Shown here one piece after another: positions 8,984 through 17,169 of a stretch of DNA of 64,000 nucleotides; position 1 is the stretch's first letter, and each line of letters starts with the position of its first letter. Made by a program: the position numbers and the translations under genes. Source of the DNA: Natronosalvus halobius (GTDB taxonomy: Archaea > Halobacteriota > Halobacteria > Halobacteriales > Natrialbaceae). The stretch covers positions 3,348,001 to 3,412,000 of the forward strand of contig NZ_CP099997.1 of the NCBI RefSeq assembly GCF_024138145.1. The letters are read 5' to 3'. The notes under the pieces are model-generated. The model worked only from the letters and a program-made list of their open reading frames with translations. It ran no database searches and had not been told where the DNA came from.

Positions 8984-9040
8984 ACACAGACGCCACGGGT
9001 CACCCGACCCGTGGTACTTCACCCAATCGCCAACGTTAAA
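8860..9040 (+). ncRNA. Predicted omega/reRNA (sense-overlapping RNA) of the tnpB element
   Basis: TnpB guide RNAs span the 3' end of tnpB and the right-end hairpin, and the guide is read from the flanking DNA just beyond the right end. Sense-overlapping RNAs of this type have been described for IS1341 elements in haloarchaea. Here the scaffold would include the tnpB 3' end and the hairpin at 8993-9014, and the guide would begin at about 9023 (CCAATCGCCAACG, which is mscS sequence). The limits are inferred from family knowledge. Confidence 0.5.
8993..9014. repeat. Right-end hairpin of the tnpB element
   Basis: A perfect nine-base inverted repeat, CCACGGGTC and GACCCGTGG, around the loop ACCC. 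It lies just past the tnpB stop and is followed by TACTTCAC before mscS coding sequence resumes. Confidence 0.8.
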
Positions 9041-9421
9041 GTCGGGATCAGCGACGAGAAACATCCCGCTGATCAGCGAACTGAACACGTGCTGCCCGGC
9101 GATACCGAGGGCAAACGTGATGGCTGCAATGATGACCGCCGATTCGGAAAACACCCTTCCGTATCCAGCGGCAATTATGCCCGTCAGGATCGCAAACCCG
9201 ATCAGAACCACCCGAAGGTACGTCTTCGTTGCAGTCTCGATCGTGGGGTTATTGCGATTACGCGATCTGACAATTCCAGTGACAAGAGGAATAAGAACGA
9301 TCCGGCCGATGAAATAGACGATCCCGAGGCCCACGAGGAACCAAAACAATTCTGACAACACCTGGTAGTATGCTGACAGTAAATCTGTCACCCATTCTGG
9401 TAGAGAGGTCTGTCCGATCAT
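9023..9421 (-). pseudogene. 5' fragment of an mscS-type mechanosensitive channel gene
   Basis: The reverse strand from the ATG at 9421 encodes an N-terminal region with membrane spans and the MscS signature: GYGRVFSESAVIIAAITFALGIAGQ, then LISGMFLVADPDFNVGDW. In intact channels this is the pore-lining helix and the start of the beta domain. Directly after GDW the frame runs into the tnpB element's right end and stops at 8954 within it. The remaining C-terminal end lies at 7373-7556. The channel is therefore broken; whether the 155-residue read-through product is stable is unknown. Confidence 0.8.
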
Positions 9422-9669
9422 GCCCTACGGTTAGGGTATGCGAATAAAAACACACTTGCTGGCTGCTCAATGCTATCACGCGTAATCAGGTCATGCCGTT
9501 TTTCTGGCCATTGTACAAGACTCGCGCTGTGAATTCAGCACAGTTGGCTGAACTACTCTAATTCTGCCAGAAACGCTGTGACCGATACAGAGGATGGATG
9601 CAGTACGGTGGCGCTATTTATTTCACGCACTCAAACCGGAACCAACCGCTACATACGGCTGCGAACTAG

Positions 9670-9957
9670 TCACTCGATTTCTAACTGACCGCTCCCGCCG
9701 TCCCCCTCATTGCCGTTCTCGTCCCATTCGAGTTCGAACTCGATACTCAATTCTCCGGGGCCGTCCGTTGGCCCTTCGCGTTCGGCTTTGACCTCAAACG
9801 TCGGGCGTGATGGCGGTTCCATTGTCACGGACTCGGAACCGGATTTGAGTGTGATTGTATCCCCTTGTTCGAGCTTATCAGCGACACTGCGGAGATACGA
9901 GGCGATGTCTTCTCGGGTCTGGTCACTCTCTGATTTGAACAGGACTTCTTCAGGCAT
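9670..9957 (-). CDS. Amphi-Trp domain protein
   Basis: 95 residues from the ATG at 9957 (MPEEVLFKSE); an upstream ATG would add a hydrophobic stretch not seen in the family. The sequence REDIASYLRSVADKLEQGDTITLKSG followed by a beta-rich ELSIEFELEW pattern matches the small amphi-Trp domain family found in haloarchaea and some bacteria. Its function is unknown. The gene is alone, between the broken channel and dihydroorotase. Confidence 0.8.
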   Translation of the reverse strand: MPEEVLFKSESDQTREDIASYLRSVADKLEQGDTITLKSGSESVTMEPPSRPTFEVKAEREGPTDGPGELSIEFELEWDENGNEGDGGSGQLEIE

Positions 9958-10314
9958 AATGAAGGATACGCTGCCTGCACCGATAAATGAATCCCCTGTA
10001 CTGAACGACCACCACCGGCACAATCGAGCCAAATCTCATGCGACATTCGCGCTCTGTATTCAGCACGTCTTCTGAAACTTACTTCAAGCCAAGAGTTTCA
10101 ACATAAATTTATTTTCTATAGTAATATCGAGCTTCGATGGAACGGCCGATTTTCCCGTCGGCCGTCTCGACCGCGCCTTCGAATCTCTCCAACGCGATTC
10201 GTACCCAATCTCGGCCACTCGAACTCGTCACCTTCGAGCCACCGCTCGTCGAAAATGGCCGACGGAACCCGCCCGAACAGAAGCTATTTCCCCGCGGCTT
10301 CGGAACCTCGAGCC
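9958..10314. other. Gene-free interval with AT-rich promoter-like patch
   Basis: 357 bases between two divergent genes. An AT-rich patch at about 10096-10127 (CATAAATTTATTTTCTATAG) could hold TATA elements for either side. I see no convincing ORF; a plus-strand frame from 10137 only overlaps the dihydroorotase gene out of phase. Confidence 0.4.
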
Positions 10315-11679
10315 ATGACCGTGGATCTCGTTATTCACAACGGAACCGTCCTCACGCCTGCGGGCCGGAGCCCGAATTCGGGTATCGCCGTCCAGGACGA
10401 CACGATCGTCGCCGTCGGTCGTAGCGATCAGCTTCCGAGTGCTCGAAAAACGCTCGACGCCGAGGGAAACGTCATCGCCCCCGGCGTCGTCGATTGCCAC
10501 ATCCACAACCGCGAACCTGGCCTCGAGTACAAGGAAGACTGGGAGTCGGCTACCCGGGCGGCCGCCGCAGGCGGCGTCACGACCGTCGTCGGCATGCCCA
10601 ACACCGACCCCGTCATCGACCGGCCCGAGCACCTCGAGTTGAAACTCGAGCGCGGCGACGCGAGCGCCCACGTCGACTTCGGGAGCTACGTCGTCGTCAC
10701 CTCCAAGAACCTCGACCACATCCCTGCCCTGGACGAGGCGGGCGCGCTGGGGTACAAAATCTTCCTGGGCTCGACCGTCGGCGACGTCCCGCCGCCGAAC
10801 GACGGCGAGATCCTGGAGGCGATGGAGCGCATTCGAGAGACGGGGAAGCGACTCGGCTTCCACGAGGAGAACGGCGAGATCATCGACCACTATACACGCC
10901 AATTCCAGGAGGCGGGGAAGAATCGGCCGATCGACCACGCTCACTCTCGACCCGTTATCGCCGAGCAGGAGGCCATCGAGCGCATGCTCACCTTCGCCGA
11001 GGAAACCGGCGCGAAGATCCACATGTTCCACGTCTCCTCGGGGTCGGGTGCGGAGGCGGTCGCCCGCGGGAAAGAGCGTGGGATCGACGTGACCGCCGAA
11101 ACTTGCCCGCACTACCTCTGGTTCACCGAGTCGGTCCTCGAGGAGAAGGGCAACGTCGCCCGGATCCAGCCACCGATCCGGGACGCCGACCAGCGCGAAC
11201 GGCTTTGGACGGCCTTCCAGACCGGCGCCATCGACTGCGTCGCTACCGACCACGCGCCCCACACCCCCGAGGAGAAACTAGTCGGCGACCCCTTCGGGAA
11301 CACCTGGGACGCCATCTCTGGATTCGTCGGCCTCGAGACCGAGGTCCCCGCACTGCTCTCGTTCGTCGAGCAGGGACGGCTCACGCTCGAGGAGTGGGCC
11401 TACCACCACGCGGCGCGCCCCGCCCAGGTCTGGGGGTTGTACCCACAGAAGGGATCGCTGCAGGTGGGCACGGACGCCGATATTACGGTCGTCGACCCCG
11501 ACTTCGAGTGGACGCTCGAGGACGCCTCCGAGTTACACTCGAAGAACTGCGTGACGCCGTTCGAGGGCGAGACTTTTACCGGGAAGGCGGTGACGACGGT
11601 CGTCCGCGGCGAGGTCGTCTACGACGACGGCGAGGTCGTCGGGGAACCCGGGCACGGGGCTCGAGTCGAGCCGAACTGA
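10315..11679 (+). CDS. pyrC: Dihydroorotase (class I amidohydrolase)
   Basis: 454 residues from the ATG at 10315 (MTVDLVIHNG), where the family normally begins. It catalyses ring closure of carbamoyl aspartate to dihydroorotate, the third step of pyrimidine synthesis. Metal-site motifs are present: CHIHNREPG (usually HxHxREPG), the bridging-lysine region GYKIFLGS, HFH-type HMFHVSS, and ATDHAPHT near the C-terminal third. The related allantoinase is the main alternative, but no purine-degradation genes are nearby and pyrD lies 21 kb downstream. The gene appears monocistronic. Confidence 0.88.
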   Translation: MTVDLVIHNGTVLTPAGRSPNSGIAVQDDTIVAVGRSDQLPSARKTLDAEGNVIAPGVVDCHIHNREPGLEYKEDWESATRAAAAGGVTTVVGMPNTDPVIDRPEHLELKLERGDASAHVDFGSYVVVTSKNLDHIPALDEAGALGYKIFLGSTVGDVPPPNDGEILEAMERIRETGKRLGFHEENGEIIDHYTRQFQEAGKNRPIDHAHSRPVIAEQEAIERMLTFAEETGAKIHMFHVSSGSGAEAVARGKERGIDVTAETCPHYLWFTESVLEEKGNVARIQPPIRDADQRERLWTAFQTGAIDCVATDHAPHTPEEKLVGDPFGNTWDAISGFVGLETEVPALLSFVEQGRLTLEEWAYHHAARPAQVWGLYPQKGSLQVGTDADITVVDPDFEWTLEDASELHSKNCVTPFEGETFTGKAVTTVVRGEVVYDDGEVVGEPGHGARVEPN

Positions 11680-12804
11680 AGCGGTCAAGGGGTTCAGCGC
11701 AGAACGCGTATTGGCCCGAGGGTGATTCAGTGGTCGACAAAGGCGAACAGACGCTCGTTTAACTACCTGTTTCCCCTCTGGGGAAGTGGTTACAACCAGT
11801 CCTTCATCGAGGATTCTAACAGAGCTTCCATGATCATAATCACTGTAACGTCCGGAAGATGTGTGGCGGGGAGGTTTGAGAACGAAACTAGGAAGAAGGA
11901 GACGTGCGTGGGAAGTTTTTGCTCGAGATGACGCACAGAGCGGCGTCAGGCTTGAACGGAAGAGAGAAGAACAACGCGAGGGGATGTGAAGAGCGATAAA
12001 ATTACGCTCTCAAAGAGTTCATAATCGGTTTCCGTATGGCGTTTTCAGTGCTGAGCAGGGATCGATAGACGATGGGTCGAAATGGTGGCTCGACCTCGCT
12101 ATCCCGATTCGAATTCGACGGTATGAAGCCCTCTCCGAAGGGATTTGGCCTGCCACGTTGAGTAAGTAAACACCTCCCATGTTATGCTATCCAGAAGTTC
12201 ATAATCGGGTTCCTGCTATCGATTTTAGGACAATTTATCTGCTTAGACGGTTGTATAGATAGATCTTCAACACAAGACTTGTAAACTGCCCTCTTAGAGC
12301 GCCTCGATCCGTTATTCAGGGAGAGTGCACTGAGAACAATCTCGGATGATCGGACGACGACGTTGAGACGTACCGTGCTCATCTGCCGATCTGATTTACC
12401 CTGTTATTCTCCCAGGCACCTATAAATGGCCTTGAGGCCCCTCTACCCAACGTTCGCACAATCAAGCGCATTTCTCGTGGCGATATCGATCTTACAATCC
12501 TGCAGTGCGCCTCTTCCTAGATGCTCTCTAAAACACTCTCTACACACATCTTCCGGACGTATATCCCAATTATGAACCATCTTGAACACAGCTAGTACTG
12601 TTCTCGAAGCCACTCTGCGGGGTAGACAGCAGTCATACCTGGCGTATTGATTCGGGGCTACTTAGGGGCGGCAACGTCGAGGCAAAGTGTTTCTCGATTC
12701 GAGACGCGCGCTCTGCGGGATCGGCGATGTCGAGTCGGTGTAAGCTACTCTCTTAACCGACTACGCAGGGGCGTGTGGGGCTGCGCCGTCACGCCGATAG
12801 TGTC
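11680..12804. other. Gene-free 1.1-kb interval, AT-richer than surroundings
   Basis: No reading frame here resembles a gene; the longest (minus strand 12182-12382, 66 codons) has no recognisable features. Base composition is clearly less GC-rich than the flanks. Two copies of an 18-19-base sequence, GTTCATAATCGGKTTCC, occur at about 12017-12033 and 12196-12212. This looks like a decayed insertion or other remnant, but I cannot identify the source. Confidence 0.5.
12017..12212. repeat. Pair of short direct repeats, GTTCATAATCGGKTTCC
   Basis: Two copies about 180 bases apart, differing at one internal base (GGTTTCC against GGGTTCC). They lie in the AT-rich gene-free stretch and could be terminal remnants of a lost element. 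Confidence 0.45.
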
Positions 12805-14154
12805 TCACTCCTCGTCTTCTTCGTCATCCTCTTCGTCCTCGCCACCGTCTTCTTCACCGTCATCCGCAACATCGTCATCTTCATCTTCAGTCTCGTCATC
12901 ATCGTCATCGCTTTCTTCCTCGTCGTCGCTCTCGTCACTTTCGTCCTCGTCTCCTTCATCGTCTTCACTTTCGTCTCCACCCTCGCTCGAGTCTTCGTCG
13001 GACTCGGATTCATCGCCCTCGTCCGTGTCGCCGTCGTCGCCGTCCTCGCCAGCATCGTCTTCGCTGACAGTATCGTCATCGTCGCCACCTTCGGCGCCGT
13101 CCGCGTCGGCACCCGATTCCTCGCCGCCGTCGTCTGCGCCCCCTGATCCGGGTGCGTCCGGCGGCGTCTCCACCGTGACCCAGAAGTACGTGTACTCCAT
13201 GGCATCCTCCATCGTGGCCGTCTCGGGGGCGTCTCCCTCGAAGAGCATCACGGCGATGCGAACCGTCTCACCGTCCGCCGCGGTCGGCGTCACCGACCGC
13301 TCGGCGGTGATCTGTCCGCCGTCTTCGGACTGGCTGATAGCCGACACCTCCTGGTGGGTCACCCGATCGACGACCTCGCCGTCAGCGACCACCTGCTCTT
13401 GCATCACCACGGTGTACTCCATCTCCCGGCCCTCCTCGTTGTGGATCTGGAAGGTAATCGGGATCGGATCCCCGGGGGCGACCGTGTCGGGCATCTCAGC
13501 CTCGAGATCGCCGTCGTCCTGGGCCGTGTAGATGGCAAGCTGGGTGAATCCCCCGGCGGCCATCGGCGCCGTGAACGAGTACAGCAACACGCCGACGGCG
13601 GCGACGACTGCGAGGCCGAGCAAGAGCGACGAGGCACGGGTCGCTCCGGTTTCGTTCGCGCTCGAGAAGCGGTTTCGCAGGCCGGCCAGCGACACCGTAA
13701 AGCGGTCCGCGGGCGGGACGCGGAGCCGGCGGATCACCGCGAACTGGGCGACCAGGACGGTCACTGCCGCGAGCGCGCCGACGGTCGAACTGACTGTGAG
13801 GCCCCAGTGCGTCAGTGGGAGTGCCAGCACGACGATCGGGACGACCGCGATCGAAAGTCCCAGGCCGAGCGCCAGCCGTTCGACGGCGTCGATACCGCCT
13901 GGACGGGCCTCGGCGGCCGCCTGTGGTCCCGGACCCCGTGCCCTGGCCCGAACCGGGAAGAGCATCGAGACGAGCGCGTAGCCCGGCAGGAACGAGACGA
14001 ACGCCAGCGCGGACAGCAGGCGGAGGCCGCTTCCCGGCGACAGGTTCGTGACGAGCACGTACGCGAGGATCGTCGCGAGCGTGACGAACGCGAGGTCGGT
14101 TGGATAGCGACCGACCGCCCCGACGGTGTTCTGGGTCTTCGTGGTGAGACTCAT
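12805..14154 (-). CDS. DUF1616 membrane protein with long Asp/Glu/Ser tail
   Basis: 449 residues from the ATG at 14154 (MSLTTKTQNT). The N-terminal 150 or so residues hold four membrane spans with the DUF1616 pattern (DLAFVTLATILAYVLV, LSALAFVSFLPGYALVSMLFP). A fifth span (about 175-195) leads to an extracellular Ig-like region, and the last 130 residues are almost pure D, E, S and G. DUF1616 genes often sit with archaeal glycosylation loci, but the function is unknown. The surface-gene motif ATAACAAAGGC lies 72 bases upstream (14227-14237). The tail's coding strand explains the long Ser-rich frame on the other strand. Confidence 0.85.
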   Translation of the reverse strand: MSLTTKTQNTVGAVGRYPTDLAFVTLATILAYVLVTNLSPGSGLRLLSALAFVSFLPGYALVSMLFPVRARARGPGPQAAAEARPGGIDAVERLALGLGLSIAVVPIVVLALPLTHWGLTVSSTVGALAAVTVLVAQFAVIRRLRVPPADRFTVSLAGLRNRFSSANETGATRASSLLLGLAVVAAVGVLLYSFTAPMAAGGFTQLAIYTAQDDGDLEAEMPDTVAPGDPIPITFQIHNEEGREMEYTVVMQEQVVADGEVVDRVTHQEVSAISQSEDGGQITAERSVTPTAADGETVRIAVMLFEGDAPETATMEDAMEYTYFWVTVETPPDAPGSGGADDGGEESGADADGAEGGDDDDTVSEDDAGEDGDDGDTDEGDESESDEDSSEGGDESEDDEGDEDESDESDDEEESDDDDDETEDEDDDVADDGEEDGGEDEEDDEEDEE

Positions 14155-14226
14155 CGATTCCGCCTCCACAGGAGTCGGTCAGGGACACCGGACATACTCG
14201 AATCAGTGAATTGCTCGTGGTAGCCG

Positions 14227-14237
14227 GCCTTTGTTAT
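14227..14237 (-). promoter_or_regulatory. Shared surface-gene motif copy upstream of DUF1616 gene
   Basis: Reverse-strand ATAACAAAGGC, 72 bases before the chosen start. It matches the consensus ATAACAAWGSC at all positions. Confidence 0.5.
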
Positions 14238-14535
14238 GGCTGGATTACCATCCTGGAGTCGGTGTCCGCCGTTCGATTCCGCCGTGAAGCGTGGTTGCGG
14301 CTGCCGGTCGTCTGATTGTTGACTGTCGACCGTCGGCCGTCGACCAGAGCACGACCAGAGCGTTCGACCTGGAGCGAGTGGGCGGCGCGATTGCGCTCGG
14401 CAGCGGTGACCCCGGGGCGGAGTCGGGTGCGTGAGGATCTCGAGAGGGGCCTCGTTTTGACGCCTCGAGCGGCCTCATTCACGTGTCCGTTCGACGGGGA
14501 CGCTACCCGTCGACGGTGATCACGTCACCCGTTCC

Positions 14536-14634
14536 TCGTTACACGTCACTCGTCGCTCGTCACTCGTCACTCGTCACTCATCACTCGTCACTCATCACTC
14601 GTTGCTCGTCGCTCGTCACTCGTCACTCGTCGCT
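14536..14634. repeat. Degenerate tandem heptamer tract (CGTCACT)
   Basis: About thirteen consecutive seven-base units of CGTCACT, with variants CATCACT, CGTCGCT and CGTTGCT. The unit length is a multiple of neither three nor the spacing of CRISPR repeats, so it is a simple sequence tract. Confidence 0.85.
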
Positions 14635-14761
14635 TACCACTGGCCGACGACCGGAAAATGATGCCGAGGATCGTTCTGGGCGCCGTTCGCCGCTCGCGCC
14701 CGACGTCGACGGGTGACGCCAATCGTATCGCTAGACGTCGGTCGTTGACGGCCGCCGTCCC

Positions 14762-15037
14762 CTAGACGTCGACGTACTGGGCCTCCCAGTCGCGGCGCTC
14801 GTTGATCCGATCGAGTCCCTCGTCAGTAATCGCGTAATAGTTCGTTCGCCTGTCGAGTTGTCCCTTTTCGACCAGCTCCTTGTTGACGAGCGTATCGAGG
14901 TTCGGGTATAGCCGCCCGTGGTTGATTTCGGAGCTGTAGTACTGTTCGACTTCCTCTTTGACGGTCTGGCCGGACGGACGGTCCGCGCCGGCGATCACGT
15001 ATAGCAGGTCTCGCTGGAATCCAGTCAGGTCGTGCAT
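14762..15037 (-). CDS. PadR-family winged-helix transcriptional regulator
   Basis: 91 residues. The PadR fold is clear: FQRDLLYVIAG at the start, then SGQTVKEEVEQYY, HGRLYPNLDTLVNKELVEKGQ (recognition helix and wing) and RTNYYAITDEGL. It lacks the C-terminal dimerisation domain of long PadR proteins, as is usual in haloarchaeal versions. A partial copy of the surface-gene motif (ATAACAAATAT, within the imperfect palindrome GGATAACAAATATCC) lies 32 bases upstream. The target genes are unknown. Confidence 0.88.
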   Translation of the reverse strand: MHDLTGFQRDLLYVIAGADRPSGQTVKEEVEQYYSSEINHGRLYPNLDTLVNKELVEKGQLDRRTNYYAITDEGLDRINERRDWEAQYVDV

Positions 15038-15236
15038 TGCTCAATCACATGGACCGTTCCGTTGATTGGATATTTGTTATCCGCATCATACAGCCGTTGC
15101 TCGCTCTCGCTCGTATCAACGATCAATATTGTTCCCCAGCTACGTTCGCCTTACGTGCGCGAACTCGGATCGCCCGCTTCCTAGAGCGCCACCCCGTCGT
15201 GTTCTCCCGATCTGATCGCGATACCGGGTCGCGAAT

Positions 15237-15614
15237 TTACCGATTACCGCCACGTCGCGTCTGCACGCTCGTCTCGGATTCCCCCTTGTGGCCCGACGCG
15301 GTCGAAACCGTGATGCCCGTCTCGCCGATCTCGACCTGGACGCGGTCGACGGTCGACTCGTAGGCCGTCGTATGCGTTCCGTCCGGTTCGAATCGGATGC
15401 ACTCCGTCAGCAACTCGCTCTCGAGGAGGTTGTTGATCCGTCGATAGATTGTCGCCGACGAGCAGTCGGTTCGTTCTGTCAGCTCTTTCGCCGTCCGTGG
15501 CCCTTCGCTGGCAGCGATGAGGATCGTTCGCGCACACTCGTCGCCGAGAACGTCGAGCTGGGCCGCCGGGTTGACTGTCGATTCCGCCGCCGTGTTGTTT
15601 ACGTGAGTGGACAT
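15237..15614 (-). CDS. ArsR-like winged-helix transcriptional regulator
   Basis: 125 residues from the ATG at 15614 (MSTHVNN). The central part is a winged helix: LGDECARTILIAASEGPRTAKELTERTDCSSATIYRRINNLLE, followed by a wing and a beta-strand-rich tail. It is the type of small single-HTH regulator common in haloarchaea. A TATA-like sequence TTATAAAATA lies on the same strand at about 15730-15740. No ligand-binding domain is visible. Targets are unknown; it sits in a cluster of five small regulators. Confidence 0.8.
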   Translation of the reverse strand: MSTHVNNTAAESTVNPAAQLDVLGDECARTILIAASEGPRTAKELTERTDCSSATIYRRINNLLESELLTECIRFEPDGTHTTAYESTVDRVQVEIGETGITVSTASGHKGESETSVQTRRGGNR

Positions 15615-16088
15615 GTGTGGCATCTCCGTTGTCAGACTGTAATCGGGTCGTGGGGCAGTACCGACGTCAACTGTCGACAGTGACAGGCCATCGGTACGTT
15701 CTAACCATCTAACCCGTAAGGAGGACTAGTATTTTATAACGGACAGCCTTATCCAGCGAAGGGCGCCCGTTCCGTCTCGAAAGCTGGAATTTCCCGATGG
15801 AAAGCTCGAATTTCGGTTCCCAGTCCCGGCTTCCTGGACCGTGAATTCGAGCGAACCCGGCTAAATCCGGCCGGAGGCCGTCGGTCGGTGAACCCCTTCA
15901 ATATTGGCCACAGTGGCCCAGACGTCGCGAAAACAGCGAATTAACACGTTCTCATCGCCTTGCCCGGACTGAACAGTCGGCCTCCTTTATTCGGATCTGA
16001 ACACGTCGCTTGGAGTACTGCTCGAACGTTCCCCCGTTCGGGTGTGGGTACAGCCAGGACGACCGCATCGAATCCCCCTTTCCAATCC
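15615..16088. other. Intergenic interval between divergent regulators
   Basis: 474 bases. It includes the reverse-strand TATA-like box for the HTH gene (about 15730-15740) and a near-palindrome TTGGCCACAGTGGCCCA at about 15904-15920. No convincing gene is seen. Confidence 0.4.
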
Positions 16089-16280
16089 ATGACAACGACT
16101 CGACTCAACTGGACTCCGAACGAATCGTCGGCGACAGGCACGCGGTGTGAGAACTGCGGCACGCACGTGACTCAGCAGTTCGCTCGCGTCTTCGGCGACA
16201 ACGGCGACGTCGTACACGGCTGCCCGGCGTGTACGACCTATCGCGAGATGCAATCAGGCGGCCATCTTCCTTCTCGTTAA
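16089..16280 (+). CDS. DUF7563-type small zinc-finger protein
   Basis: 63 residues from the ATG at 16089 (MTTTRLNWTP). Two cysteine pairs, CENC and CPAC, flank a conserved VTQQFARVFGDNGDVVHG core, as in the haloarchaeal DUF7563 family. Such small zinc-ribbon proteins are abundant in haloarchaea; a few have been linked to motility or biofilm control, but not this one. It lies directly upstream of a DUF7344 gene on the same strand, about 200 bases apart. Confidence 0.8.
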   Translation: MTTTRLNWTPNESSATGTRCENCGTHVTQQFARVFGDNGDVVHGCPACTTYREMQSGGHLPSR

Positions 16281-16480
16281 CTCGGCTCTCGACCGAGCGA
16301 TTTCTCCACGACACGGCGATGCGATCGTCGATACGTGTCAGTTCCGGGCGGTTTCGTTCGTCGATATCGTCTAGCACATTTTACATCAGATTGAAGGGTG
16401 CAGTACGCGAATTGAGAGGCAGTACGATGGTAGGTGGTGGAATGTCTTCCAGCGATATCCGCTGTCGAGGCAGCTGAATC

Positions 16481-16984
16481 ATGTCGGTACAGCAGAGCCG
16501 AACGGGATCGCTCGCCGAGAGCGATGTCTTTCACATTCTCGGTAACGATCGACGGCGAGCGATCGTTCAGTTGCTCGCGGACGAACACGGCCGACTCGAC
16601 GTTTCCGACGTCGCTTCAGAGATTGCTTCGAGGGAAACCGACGGGAGTTCCGTTCCGAACAATCTCTACAAGAGCGTCTACGTCTCTCTACAGCAGACCC
16701 ACCTGCCCCAGCTCGAGGAAGATGGCGTCATCGAGTACGATTCCACGGCGAAGACGATCACGCCGGGGCCGAACTTCGAGACGGTCTACGGCTACGTCGA
16801 CGGCGATCAGTCGACGAACCGATCCGTCCTGGTCGGCCACCTCCTGGTGGGCGTCTTCGGTCTGGTTCTGATCGCGGTGGCCGGCCTCGAGGCACCCCTC
16901 GTCTCGAGTATCGATCCCGTGCTCTCGAGCGTGCTGGTCTTGCTCGCAGTGGCGGCGAGCAGCCTGTATCGACTGTTGAGTTGA
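16481..16984 (+). CDS. DUF7344 winged-helix protein with membrane anchor
   Basis: 167 residues. An N-terminal winged helix (FHILGNDRRRAIVQLLADEHG, then YVSLQQTHLPQLEEDGVIEYD) of the DUF7344 type is followed by two hydrophobic spans at the C-terminus (about 115-135 and 142-165). It could be a membrane-tethered DNA-binding regulator. A homologous gene lies on the opposite strand 185 bases downstream. A short in-frame peptide start (ATG 16428) ends just before this gene and may be chance. Confidence 0.82.
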   Translation: MSVQQSRTGSLAESDVFHILGNDRRRAIVQLLADEHGRLDVSDVASEIASRETDGSSVPNNLYKSVYVSLQQTHLPQLEEDGVIEYDSTAKTITPGPNFETVYGYVDGDQSTNRSVLVGHLLVGVFGLVLIAVAGLEAPLVSSIDPVLSSVLVLLAVAASSLYRLLS

Positions 16985-17169
16985 GAACACGGATGGGGCG
17001 AAAAACCCCTCTCGCTGATGGTACCGCCGTGATCACGAGGCGCTTCGACTCTCGAACGACGTGTTCCCGACAGTCTGGAGAGCCATCTCTCTCCAGCGTA
17101 TTTCAACGGCCGTCGGTCGGGCCCAACCGCGACGGAGAAAGCGATTACCGATAGCCGGCGATCGGTGAA

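Larger units (their letters stand above)
7556..9022 (+). mobile_element. IS1341-type (IS200/IS605 superfamily) tnpB-only element
   Basis: The element carries one gene, tnpB, flanked by near-identical short hairpins: ACGGGTC-ACTC-GACCCGT at 7570-7587 on the left and CCACGGGTC-ACCC-GACCCGTGG at 8993-9014 on the right. There are no inverted repeats in the DDE-transposon sense and no tnpA (HUH transposase), so movement would need TnpA in trans. It sits inside an mscS gene whose two ends are recognisable on either side. The right boundary is set where MscS coding resumes (9023); the left boundary is approximate. Confidence 0.75.
14155..14761. other. Gene-free interval with tandem heptamer repeats
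   Basis: About 600 bases between two minus-strand genes. It holds the motif copy at 14227-14237 and the CGTCACT repeat tract at 14536-14634. Frames crossing it have biased, repetitive composition and no protein family. Confidence 0.5.

Noticed and set aside
7290-9500. A tnpA gene for the IS605-type element
   Set aside because: No HUH transposase frame was found on either side, so the element is tnpB-only.
12182-12382. 66-codon minus-strand frame in the AT-rich gap
   Set aside because: No family resemblance or good initiation context; likely chance.
12647-13531. Long Ser-rich frame on the plus strand
   Set aside because: It is the exact antisense of the acidic tail of the DUF1616 gene; the Ser/Asp pattern follows from the opposite strand's codons.
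14536-14634. Possible CRISPR array
   Set aside because: Repeats are 7 bases and directly adjoining, with no spacers and no cas genes nearby.
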